Assembly: GCA_963833655.1 (NCBI GenBank)
Contig: CAWHYL010000004.1
Location: 682,001-746,000 of the forward strand
DNA length: 64,000 bases
Source of the DNA: 3-1-20CM-4-69-9 sp963833655
GTDB lineage: Bacteria > Actinomycetota > Thermoleophilia > Gaiellales > Gaiellaceae
Direction of reading: 5' to 3'
A model generated the notes under the pieces. The model saw only the letters and a list, made by a program, of their open reading frames with translations, did no database searches and had not been told where the DNA came from. A program made the translations under genes and the position numbers. Of this stretch, positions 19,725 to 27,203 are shown piece after piece (within the stretch, counting starts at the first letter, position 1; the number at the start of each line of letters is the position of its first letter).

Positions 19725-20860
19725 AAGACGCGCTCGAGGATGGTGGCGGCGCGGCGGCACTCCTCCTCCGTAGGCACGAGCGCGATCCGGAAGTAGCCCT
19801 CGCCGGCCGGGCCGAAGAACGTTCCGGGCGAGACGATCAGGCCGTGCTCGAGCAACCGCTCGGGAAGATCGTCCGACGGCGCTTCGAGCCACAGGAACAT
19901 CGTCGCCGAGCGGCCGCCGGCGACGCGCAGGCCCTTCTGCTCGAGCGTCGGCAGCAACGCCTCGCGCTTGCGCCGGTACGCGTCGCGCGTTCGCTCCACG
20001 TGCGCCTCGTCGTTCCACGCCACGACCGACGCGCGCTGCACGAACTCCTGGGGCGCCGTGCCGACCGAGGGACGGTATTGCTTCAACGCGGCGATCAGAT
20101 CTGCGTCGGCCGCGACGAAGCCCGAGCGGTAGCCGGTCATCGACGACCGCTTGCTCAGCGTGTTGAAGACGACGACGTTTCCGTGCCCGCGCACCTCCAG
20201 TGCCGAGTGCGGCGGCTCGTCGAACCACAGCTCGGAGTACGCCTCGTCACACGCCAGCAGGAAATCGTGCTCGCGCGAGAGCTCGGCGGCGCGGCGGAGG
20301 AAATCGAGGGGCGCGACGGCGCCGGTCGGGTTGTTCGGGTAGTTGAGCCAGACGACGGCCGCGCGCTGCCAGGTATCGGCGGGGACGGTGTCGAGGTCCG
20401 GGAGGAACCCGTTCGACTCGTGCAGCGGCAGCTGCTCGACCTCCGCGCCTGCAAACGTCGCGCCGCGGTCCGGAACCGGATACCCGGGCTGCGTCGTCAC
20501 CACGAGCGGCTTGTCGCCCTCGCGGTCGACGACCACCTGCGCGAGCAGGAAGATCGCCTCCTTCGACCCGTAGGTGGGCACGATCTCCGTGTCGGGATCG
20601 AGCCCGACGCCGAAGCGGCGCTCGCACCAGCCGGCCACTGCCTCCCGGAGCTCGGGGAGGCCCTCGGCGAGCGGGTATGTCGAGATCTCCGTGAGGCTCT
20701 CGGCCAGCGCCCGGCGGATCATCGGGTCCGTCGGCTCGCGCGGATCGCCCTTGCCGAAGTCGATCAGCTCGACGCCCTGCGCGGCCAGGCGGCGCTTGGC
20801 CTGCTCGAGCGTGACGAAGGGGTAGGTGCCGGTGGCCGCGAGCGCGGGGGAGAGCTGCAT
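19721..20860 (-). CDS. dapC: Succinyldiaminopimelate aminotransferase DapC-like
   Basis: A PLP-dependent class I aminotransferase of 379 aa. The PLP lysine is in NTLSKRSSMTGYR, and LNYPNNPTGAV and CDEAYSELWF mark the cofactor pocket. Fold type I DapC acts after DapD by transaminating N-succinyl-2-amino-6-ketopimelate. The direct coupling to dapD supports that role rather than a general aspartate aminotransferase. It is divergent from hflX with 20 bp between start codons. Confidence 0.9.
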   Translation of the reverse strand: MQLSPALAATGTYPFVTLEQAKRRLAAQGVELIDFGKGDPREPTDPMIRRALAESLTEISTYPLAEGLPELREAVAGWCERRFGVGLDPDTEIVPTYGSKEAIFLLAQVVVDREGDKPLVVTTQPGYPVPDRGATFAGAEVEQLPLHESNGFLPDLDTVPADTWQRAAVVWLNYPNNPTGAVAPLDFLRRAAELSREHDFLLACDEAYSELWFDEPPHSALEVRGHGNVVVFNTLSKRSSMTGYRSGFVAADADLIAALKQYRPSVGTAPQEFVQRASVVAWNDEAHVERTRDAYRRKREALLPTLEQKGLRVAGGRSATMFLWLEAPSDDLPERLLEHGLIVSPGTFFGPAGEGYFRIALVPTEEECRRAATILERVL

Positions 20861-20867
20861 CGTGCGC

Positions 20868-20873
20868 CATAAT
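20868..20873 (+). promoter_or_regulatory. Candidate -10 element for hflX, leaderless start
   Basis: CATAAT lies 7 nt before the hflX GTG, within the 20-bp gap to the divergent dapC. Transcription would begin at or one base before the start codon. No convincing -35 is visible. Confidence 0.4.
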
Positions 20874-20880
20874 TGCAGGC

Positions 20881-22146
20881 GTGATCCAACGCCAGCCGGA
20901 CGCCGCGCTGGAGCGTGGGTTCATCGCCGCCGTGCTGGCTCAGGGAGCGGACTCCGAAGACGAGCTGGCCGAGCTGCGGGAACTTGCGCGCACGGCGCTC
21001 GTCGAGCCCATCGGAGCGATCGTCCAGCACCGCCCGCGGCCGGAGCAGCGCACCTACCTGGGCAAGGGGAAGCTCGAGGAGCTCAAGCACGCCTACAAGG
21101 AGTCGGGCGCGGAGGTGCTGCTCGTGGACGACGAGCTCGACCCTGCGCAGCAGCGCACGCTCGAGGACACGCTCCAGGCCCGCGTCGTCGACCGCACGCA
21201 GCTGATCCTCGACATCTTCGCGCAGCACGCCGTCAGCGCCGAGGGCAAGCTCCAGGTCGAGCTCGCGCAGCTCGAGTACAACCTCCCGCGCATGCGGGGC
21301 ATGTGGCAGCACCTCGAGCGGCTGGGCGGCGGTGTCGGGACGCGCGGGCCGGGCGAGTCGCAGCTCGAGACCGACCGTCGCATCGCGCGCCGGCGGATCA
21401 CGCTGCTACGCCGGCGCCTGAAGGAGCTGCGCACGCAGCGCGACGTGCGTCGCAAGGAACGGCGCCGCGCCGAGGCGCCGACCGTCGCGCTCGCCGGCTA
21501 CACGAACGTCGGCAAGTCGACGCTCCTCAACTCGCTCGCCGATGCCGACGTCTCGGTGAACGACCGCCTCTTCGAGACGCTCGACCCCACGACGCGCGCC
21601 TTTGACCACGACGGGCGCAAGTACCTCGTCACCGACACCGTCGGCTTCATCCGCCGGCTGCCGACGCAGCTGGTGGAAGGGTTCGCGGCCACGCTCGAGG
21701 AGACACTCGTCGCGGACCTGGTCCTGCACGTCGTCGATGCGTCGGCCGACGACGAGCGCATCGACGAGCAGACGCGCGCCGTGGCGGCGGTGTTGCACGA
21801 GATCGGAGCGGACGCGCTGCCGCTCGAGCTCGTCCTGAACAAGATCGACGCCGTCGATCCGCTACGCCGGCGGCGCCTCGCCGACCGCTTTCCGGAGGCG
21901 CTGCAGGTGTCGGCGCTGACCGGTGAGGGCCTTGAGGCCCTGCGCGAGCGCCTCGCCGAGCGTTTCGCCGACCGGTTCGAGGCGGTCCGGCTGTTCCTTC
22001 CGTACCGGGACGGCGGGAAGCTGGCGGAGCTGTACGCACTGGGCGCGCCGATCGAGGAGCGCGAAGACCAAGCCGAGGGCGTGCTCGTGCGAGCGCGCTT
22101 GCCGCGCCGCGAGCTGCGCCGTTTCGCGCGCTACCTCGTCGCTTGA
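20881..22146 (+). CDS. hflX: GTPase HflX
   Basis: A ribosome-associated GTPase that splits or rescues stalled ribosomes under stress, 421 aa. The N-terminal HflX domain carries GTRGPGESQLETDRR near residue 158. The G domain has G1 GYTNVGKST near 204, G3 DTVGF near 256 and G4 NKID near 320. It starts with GTG and overlaps dut by 4 nt (TTGA). Confidence 0.94.
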   Translation: MIQRQPDAALERGFIAAVLAQGADSEDELAELRELARTALVEPIGAIVQHRPRPEQRTYLGKGKLEELKHAYKESGAEVLLVDDELDPAQQRTLEDTLQARVVDRTQLILDIFAQHAVSAEGKLQVELAQLEYNLPRMRGMWQHLERLGGGVGTRGPGESQLETDRRIARRRITLLRRRLKELRTQRDVRRKERRRAEAPTVALAGYTNVGKSTLLNSLADADVSVNDRLFETLDPTTRAFDHDGRKYLVTDTVGFIRRLPTQLVEGFAATLEETLVADLVLHVVDASADDERIDEQTRAVAAVLHEIGADALPLELVLNKIDAVDPLRRRRLADRFPEALQVSALTGEGLEALRERLAERFADRFEAVRLFLPYRDGGKLAELYALGAPIEEREDQAEGVLVRARLPRRELRRFARYLVA

Positions 22147-22577
22147 TCGAGCTGCCGATCCAGCGCCTCCGCGCGGACGCGGTCCTGCCGGCGCACGCGT
22201 ACGACGGCGACGCGGGGCTCGACCTGGCGGCGTGCGAGCGTGTCGAGCTCGCGGCCGGCGAGCGCGCCGTCGTCGGGACCGGGCTCGCCGTCGCGATTCC
22301 GCAGGGATACGCCGGGTTCGTCCAGCCGCGCTCCGGCCTCGCCGACCGGCACGGCATCACGATCGTCAACTCGCCGGGCCTGATCGACTCCGGCTACCGC
22401 GGTGAGCTCAAGGTGATCCTGCTGAACACGGACCAGGTGCACCCGTTCGTCGTCGAGCCGGGGATGCGCATCGCGCAGCTGCTGGTGCTCGAAGTCCCGG
22501 AGCTCGCGCTCGAGGAGGTCGAGCAGCTGCCCGCGACGGAGCGAGGCGTGCGCGGACACGGGTCGTCCGGGGCGTGA
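22143..22577 (+). CDS. dut: Deoxyuridine 5'-triphosphate nucleotidohydrolase
   Basis: Hydrolyses dUTP to dUMP to keep uracil out of DNA, acting as a trimer. The 144-aa chain has the five motifs in order: AYDGDAGLDL, PRSGLA, NSPGLIDSGYRGEL, GMRIAQL, and a C-terminal Gly-rich RGVRGHGSSG. The TTG start overlaps hflX, and the gene couples to the Nudix gene by GTGA. Confidence 0.94.
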   Translation: MIELPIQRLRADAVLPAHAYDGDAGLDLAACERVELAAGERAVVGTGLAVAIPQGYAGFVQPRSGLADRHGITIVNSPGLIDSGYRGELKVILLNTDQVHPFVVEPGMRIAQLLVLEVPELALEEVEQLPATERGVRGHGSSGA

Positions 22578-23035
22578 GCGGGATGGAGCCGCGCATCCGC
22601 GTCTCCGCGATCCTGCGCTGGAAGGGCCGGATGCTGCTCTGCCGCCACGAGAAGCCGGGTAAGGAGTACTGGCTGCTGCCGGGCGGCGGCGTGAACTCCG
22701 GTGAAAGCCTCGTCGACGCGCTGCACCGCGAGCTGGCGGAGGAGATCGGCATCGACGAGCGGCTCACGGTCGAGGGGCCGGTCGCGATCGTCGACTCGAT
22801 CTCGCCGACGCAGAGCTTCGCCGCCAAGCACGTCGTGCACATCATCTTCGCGGGCGACCTCGGCGGACGCTCGCTCGAGGCCGTGACGTCGCAGGATGCC
22901 GCGGTCCGCGGGCACCGGCTGTTCGAGGTCAACGACCTCGACGGGATCGTCCTCCACCCGCCGATCGCTCGTTTTCTCAGCCGCTGGCAACCCGGCGACC
23001 CCGCCGTGTACCTCGGCGCCCTCTGGGCGCGCTAG
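22574..23035 (+). CDS. Nudix hydrolase
   Basis: A 153-aa single-domain Nudix enzyme. The Nudix box GGGVNSGESLVDALHRELAEEIG covers residues 37-59 and has all the metal-binding Glu (given here only as key residues G, E, R-E-x-x-E-E-x-G). The substrate is unknown, presumably a nucleoside diphosphate derivative. Coupling to dut suggests nucleotide pool cleaning. Its stop overlaps the convergent gatD stop (CTAG). Confidence 0.88.
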   Translation: MSGMEPRIRVSAILRWKGRMLLCRHEKPGKEYWLLPGGGVNSGESLVDALHRELAEEIGIDERLTVEGPVAIVDSISPTQSFAAKHVVHIIFAGDLGGRSLEAVTSQDAAVRGHRLFEVNDLDGIVLHPPIARFLSRWQPGDPAVYLGALWAR

Positions 23036-23781
23036 CGCCGGCCGCCGCGCGACCGCGCGCGTGCTGCTGAAACCGCGTGCGCTTCGCTCTCGAGCTCGTC
23101 CGGGAGCGGCTCGAAGGTCGGCGCCTCGCCGAGCCGGTGCGCCAGGGCTTGCGCGAGGAGCCAGTCGGCGAACCACGGGTTGCGCGGCAGCAGCGGCCCG
23201 TGGAGGTACGTCCCGACGGCGCGGCCGACGCGGCACCCTTCGTAGCCGCTCTTGCCGTCGTTGCCGAAGCCGGCGACGACCCGCCCGAGCGCCCCGGCGC
23301 CGGGATCGAGCTTCGTCCGCCCGGCGTGGTTCTCGAACCCTGCGAGCGTGCGCACCACCCCCGGCTCGAGCTCGCACTCGAGCAGCACGTCCCCGATCAT
23401 GCGCGTCTCGCCGGCCACCGTCTCGAGCGGGAAGAGGCCGATGCCGGGAAGGTCGGCGCCGTGGAAGTCGCGGTACGAGCGTCCCATCAGCTGGTAGCCG
23501 CCGCAGACGGCGAGGAGCGCCGCGCCGCCGGCGACGGCTGCACGGACGCCCTCGCCCTTCGCAACCAGGTCCTGGGCGACGAGCTCCTGCTCGCGGTCCT
23601 GGCCGCCGCCGACATAGAGGAGATCGTGCGCGCCAGGCGCGAACGGTTCGCCGACCGACACGGTGCGCACCTCGAGCTCGTGTCCGCGCCAGGCCGCACG
23701 CCGCGCGAGCACGGCGATGTTGCCGCGGTCGGCATAGATGTTGAGGTAGTCCGGATACAGGTGGCCGACGACGATCTTCAT
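23032..23781 (-). CDS. gatD: Lipid II isoglutaminyl synthase, glutaminase subunit GatD
   Basis: A class I glutamine amidotransferase of 249 aa that supplies ammonia to MurT for amidation of the stem-peptide glutamate in lipid II. The nucleophile is in AVCGGYQ near residue 94 and the catalytic His in GTYLHGPLLP near 190. The frame is open further upstream, but similarity begins at the ATG (MKIVVGHLYPD), which overlaps the murT stop. The C-terminal tail is basic. Confidence 0.92.
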   Translation of the reverse strand: MKIVVGHLYPDYLNIYADRGNIAVLARRAAWRGHELEVRTVSVGEPFAPGAHDLLYVGGGQDREQELVAQDLVAKGEGVRAAVAGGAALLAVCGGYQLMGRSYRDFHGADLPGIGLFPLETVAGETRMIGDVLLECELEPGVVRTLAGFENHAGRTKLDPGAGALGRVVAGFGNDGKSGYEGCRVGRAVGTYLHGPLLPRNPWFADWLLAQALAHRLGEAPTFEPLPDELESEAHAVSAARARSRGGRR

Positions 23782-25145
23782 GCGGCGCGCTCCTCCCAGT
23801 ACGGCCGGACGAAGCCTCGCCCGGAGACGATCTTCCGGAGCGCGAGCATCGCCGTATAGGTGGGGAGGAGGACGAGCTCGCCGCCCGGAGGCGTCAACTC
23901 GAGACCACGGTCGAGGGCGTCCTCGAGCGCCGGCAGGACCTCGATCGCGCCGGCGTCGAAGCCGGCGTACTTGAAACGGAGCGCGAGCTCGGCGGCACGG
24001 TCGCCCGTGGCGACGAGGCGATCGAGGCGCGTGAGCAGCGGCTCGAAGTCGACGTCCCAGATCCACGACACGTCGCGCCCGTCGGCGATCGCGTCGTTCA
24101 GCGCGATCACCGCGAGCGACGGCGCGCCGCCGTCGACGATCGTGCGCAGTGCCTCGTTCGCACCGGCGGGATTCTTGATCAGGAGCACCAGCAGGCCGCG
24201 GTCGCCGACGTCGATCCGCTCGAAGCGGCCGAAGGCACCGCTGAAGCGCTCGAGGCCGGCCACGATCTCCTCGAGCGACGCGCCGAGCAGGCGGGCGAGC
24301 GTCGCGGCGGCGAGCGCGTTGTAGACGTTGTAGAGGCCGGGAACGCGGAGGCGGACGTCGTGCGCGCCGTCGCGTGTCTCGAGCCGGAATGCAACCGACT
24401 CGAGGCCGTGCAACTTGATGTCGCGCGCTGCGACGTCGAGCGGCGGACGGGAGTGGCCGCAGTTGGGGCAACGGTAGTCGCCGAGATGTCCGACATACGC
24501 GGCCGCGTACTCGTACGGCGTCCCGCAGCGGACGCAATACTTCGAATCGGCCGCGTGCTGGAGCGCCGGTCGCGCGACGGCCGGATCGTCGACGCCGAAC
24601 ACGACCGCTTCCGGTCGCTCGCGCGACAGGTCGCCGACCTGCGGATCGTCGCCGTTGAGCGCGAGCGCGGCACTCCGCGGCAGCTCACCCACGGCGCGGC
24701 GCCAGCCGGCCGCCACGTGCTCGAGCTCGCCGTACCGGTCGAGCTGATCACGGAAGAGGTTGCCCAGGCAGACCGCGCGCGGGCGCACGCGCTCGGAGAC
24801 TTCAAGGAGCGCCGCCTCGTCGACCTCGAACAGGCCGAGCTCCGCGCCGCGCGCATCGAGCAGCGTCGACGCGACGCCCGAGACGAGGTTCGCTCCCGAC
24901 CTGTTGTGTGCGAGCCGAAAGCGCCCGCGCAGGATCTCGGCGGCCATCGCGGCCGTCGTCGTCTTCCCGTTCGTGGCGGAGATCAGCGCCGACCCGAGCG
25001 GCAGCCGCGCCGCGAGCCGGTCGACCGCACCGGGGTCGACCTTCCACAGAAGCTTGCCGGGGACGGTGGTGCCCCCGCCTGCGTGCGCGAGTCGCGACAG
25101 GCGGCCCGCTGCCCGGGCAAGAGCGATCTCGACTGCAAGCCGCAC
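23778..25145 (-). CDS. murT: Lipid II isoglutaminyl synthase, ligase subunit MurT
   Basis: A Mur-ligase-like ATPase, 455 aa, that with GatD amidates D-Glu of lipid II. The P-loop is SATNGKTTT near residue 57. The MurT-specific zinc ribbon has CVRC near 208 and CPNC near 230. The C-terminal DUF1727 region has the catalytic DVSWIWDVDFE. Forms an operon with gatD (ATGA overlap). It points to an amidated, Gram-positive-type cell wall. Confidence 0.93.
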   Translation of the reverse strand: MRLAVEIALARAAGRLSRLAHAGGGTTVPGKLLWKVDPGAVDRLAARLPLGSALISATNGKTTTAAMAAEILRGRFRLAHNRSGANLVSGVASTLLDARGAELGLFEVDEAALLEVSERVRPRAVCLGNLFRDQLDRYGELEHVAAGWRRAVGELPRSAALALNGDDPQVGDLSRERPEAVVFGVDDPAVARPALQHAADSKYCVRCGTPYEYAAAYVGHLGDYRCPNCGHSRPPLDVAARDIKLHGLESVAFRLETRDGAHDVRLRVPGLYNVYNALAAATLARLLGASLEEIVAGLERFSGAFGRFERIDVGDRGLLVLLIKNPAGANEALRTIVDGGAPSLAVIALNDAIADGRDVSWIWDVDFEPLLTRLDRLVATGDRAAELALRFKYAGFDAGAIEVLPALEDALDRGLELTPPGGELVLLPTYTAMLALRKIVSGRGFVRPYWEERAA

Positions 25146-25282
25146 GACTCGAGGGAGGCTATCCGAGCGTCGCTGGTCACTCGTACGGGGGAACTTTCAC
25201 GCTCGTAACCCGGAAGGGTGACGATGCCGGCGCCGCGGCTCTCTACGTTGCGACCCGTCAACTGCGGCTTCGAGGGAGAGAC

Positions 25283-27058
25283 ATGCGGAACGGGGACAAT
25301 CGTCAGGGCGTGCGCGCAAGCGCGCTGTGGGGCAGCGGCAAGCGCGGCACCGGCTCACGCTCGAACGCGCTCTGGGGCAGCGGGAAGCGGCGCACGGCGC
25401 TGCTCGCGACGCTGGCGCTCGCGGTGCTCGTCCCGCTCGGCGCGGCGGCGAGCCCGTCGAAAGCCGACAGCGTCACGGCGTTCGTGACACCCTCGCTGTT
25501 GTCGTCGGCGCAGTCGAACGCGACCGGGAGCTTCGACGTGATCGTCCAGGGCAAGGGCGGCAACCAGGCCGCCAAGGCGATCGCCGATGTTCTCGGCGTC
25601 GACAAGAAGACCTACAAGACGTTCCGTTCGATCGACGGCATCGCCGTCGAGCTCAGCGGCGCGCAGCTGCTCGCGCTCGCAGCCGACAAGCACGTCACGG
25701 CGATCACGCCGGATGCACGCGTCCGGCTGTCCGCGGCAGCGGACGCGGTCGACTCGAAAGAGAAGTGGCCGTTCGTGACGGGCGTCGACAAGTACGGGGG
25801 CGCGCCGGCGGCGACGATCGCCGTCGTCGACTCCGGCATCGACCCGACACGGCCCGAGTTCGCCGGCCGCATCCTCGCGAACGTGAATCTTTCGACGCTG
25901 CCGGGCAACTCACCGGGCGACGGCCGTGGACACGGCACGTTCGTCGCGGGAATTGCCGCCGGCAAGCTCGCGGGCAAGGACGGCGCGGCACCGAACGCGA
26001 AGCTCGTCTCGATCGACGTCATGGATGACCAGGGTATGGCGCGCACGAGCGACGTCATCGCCGCTGCCGACTGGATTCTCGCCAACAAGGCGCAGTACGG
26101 GATCAAGGTCGCGAACTTTTCTCTCCACTCGTCGGTCGCCAACAGCTTCATGTACGACCCGCTGGACAAGGCCGTCGAGCGGCTGTGGTTCAACGGCGTG
26201 GTCGTGGTCGCGGCGGCCGGCAACTACGGCTACCCCGATCGCCCGAGCGGCGTCCCGTTCGCGCCGGGCAACGATCCGTTCGTCATCACGGTCGGCGCAA
26301 GCGACACCGGCAAGTCGGTTTCGACGAACGACGATACGGCGGCGCCCTGGTCGGCCTACGGCTACACCCTGGACGGGTTCGCGAAGCCGGACCTCGCGGC
26401 GCCGGGGCGCTACATGGTCGGCCCCGTGCCGGTCACTTCGACGCTCTACACCGAGCGCCCCGATCACATCGTCGAGCCGGGCTACATGGAGCTTTCGGGC
26501 ACGTCCTTCGCAGCCCCGGTCGTCAGCGGGATCGCGGCGCTGATCCTCGGCCAGCATCCGGCGTTCAGTCCGGATCAGGTCAAGGGCGCGCTGCTGCTCG
26601 GGGCGAAGCCGCTGGCGAAGGCTGCGGATCTGTCCGAAGGGGCGGGGGAGGTCAACGCCGGCAAGTCGATCCCGCTCTCCAACCCCCCGGCCGCGAACAA
26701 GGCGCTCGACAAGTTCGTCGTCGGTGACCCCCTCACCGGCGCGCCCGTCTTCGACGCGGCGAGCTGGGCCTCGGCGGCCAAGTCGGACGCCTCCTGGGCG
26801 AGCGCCTCGTGGAGCGACGCCTCGTGGTCGTCCGCGTCGTGGGCGTCGGCGAGCTGGGCGGCGGCGTCGTGGGCGTCGGCGAGCTGGGCGTCGGCCTCCT
26901 GGGACTCGAGCTCCTCGGCTGCTGCATCGTGGGCGGATCTGAGCCTCGCGAGCGCCTCGTGGGCAGACAACGCCGAGGGCGAGACCGCGAACCCGGACGG
27001 CGGCCTGATCGACCCGCTCGAGCTCGACGCCGTCCTCAACGGCACGCTCGACCCGTAG
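25283..27058 (+). CDS. Secreted subtilisin-family (S8) serine peptidase with Trp-rich repeats at both ends
   Basis: A 591-aa exported protease. The ATG at 25283 follows GAGGGAGAG. The N-terminal stretch has two ALWGSGKR motifs (residues 14-21 and 29-36) before a hydrophobic signal segment at about 38-55. An I9-like propeptide follows. The catalytic triad is Asp in AVVDSGID (near 182), His in GRGHGTFVAG (near 216) and Ser in LSGTSFAAP (near 408), with AAAGNYGYPD as the oxyanion site. The C-terminal region (about 492-563) is a run of SWxxA pentapeptides. The target is unknown. It is divergent from murT. Confidence 0.93.
   Translation: MRNGDNRQGVRASALWGSGKRGTGSRSNALWGSGKRRTALLATLALAVLVPLGAAASPSKADSVTAFVTPSLLSSAQSNATGSFDVIVQGKGGNQAAKAIADVLGVDKKTYKTFRSIDGIAVELSGAQLLALAADKHVTAITPDARVRLSAAADAVDSKEKWPFVTGVDKYGGAPAATIAVVDSGIDPTRPEFAGRILANVNLSTLPGNSPGDGRGHGTFVAGIAAGKLAGKDGAAPNAKLVSIDVMDDQGMARTSDVIAAADWILANKAQYGIKVANFSLHSSVANSFMYDPLDKAVERLWFNGVVVVAAAGNYGYPDRPSGVPFAPGNDPFVITVGASDTGKSVSTNDDTAAPWSAYGYTLDGFAKPDLAAPGRYMVGPVPVTSTLYTERPDHIVEPGYMELSGTSFAAPVVSGIAALILGQHPAFSPDQVKGALLLGAKPLAKAADLSEGAGEVNAGKSIPLSNPPAANKALDKFVVGDPLTGAPVFDAASWASAAKSDASWASASWSDASWSSASWASASWAAASWASASWASASWDSSSSAAASWADLSLASASWADNAEGETANPDGGLIDPLELDAVLNGTLDP
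26758..26969 (+). repeat. 15-bp coding minisatellite encoding SWxxA pentapeptides
   Basis: At least eight consecutive units of SW(A/S/D)xA are encoded by GC-rich 15-bp repeats, with three looser SW units around them. Third-position changes show the units are not very recent. The spacing of five residues suggests a regular, possibly solenoid or wall-binding structure. Confidence 0.85.
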
Positions 27059-27072
27059 GCATGGGACAGGCC

Positions 27073-27122
27073 GGGGTTACCCCTTTCGGGGGAACCGATC
27101 GAGTGATCCCCGATCGGGGGAT
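27073..27122 (+). promoter_or_regulatory. Two adjacent hairpins between the S8 peptidase and the GGDEF/HD-GYP gene
   Basis: One hairpin has CCCC-TTTC-GGGG at its tip (27073-27095). A second pairs ATCCCC (27106-27111) with GGGG(G)AT (27116-27122) around GATC. They may end the protease transcript or form a structured leader for the downstream gene. No known riboswitch class was recognised. Confidence 0.45.
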
Positions 27123-27203
27123 GCCTCGGCCTCCCACCGACCGTACTTTGGGCGTTGGGCGCTCTGTCCTGCGGCCCTGCGTTGAGAAGGAGAGAACCCG
27201 GCG

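Noticed and set aside
26758..26969. CRISPR array
   Set aside because: Short 15-bp units without unique spacers, in frame within the protease gene.
27061..27130. Possible cyclic-di-GMP (GEMM) or ydaO riboswitch
   Set aside because: GGGGTTACC and GGGGGAACC fragments are suggestive, but the conserved cores of both classes are absent.
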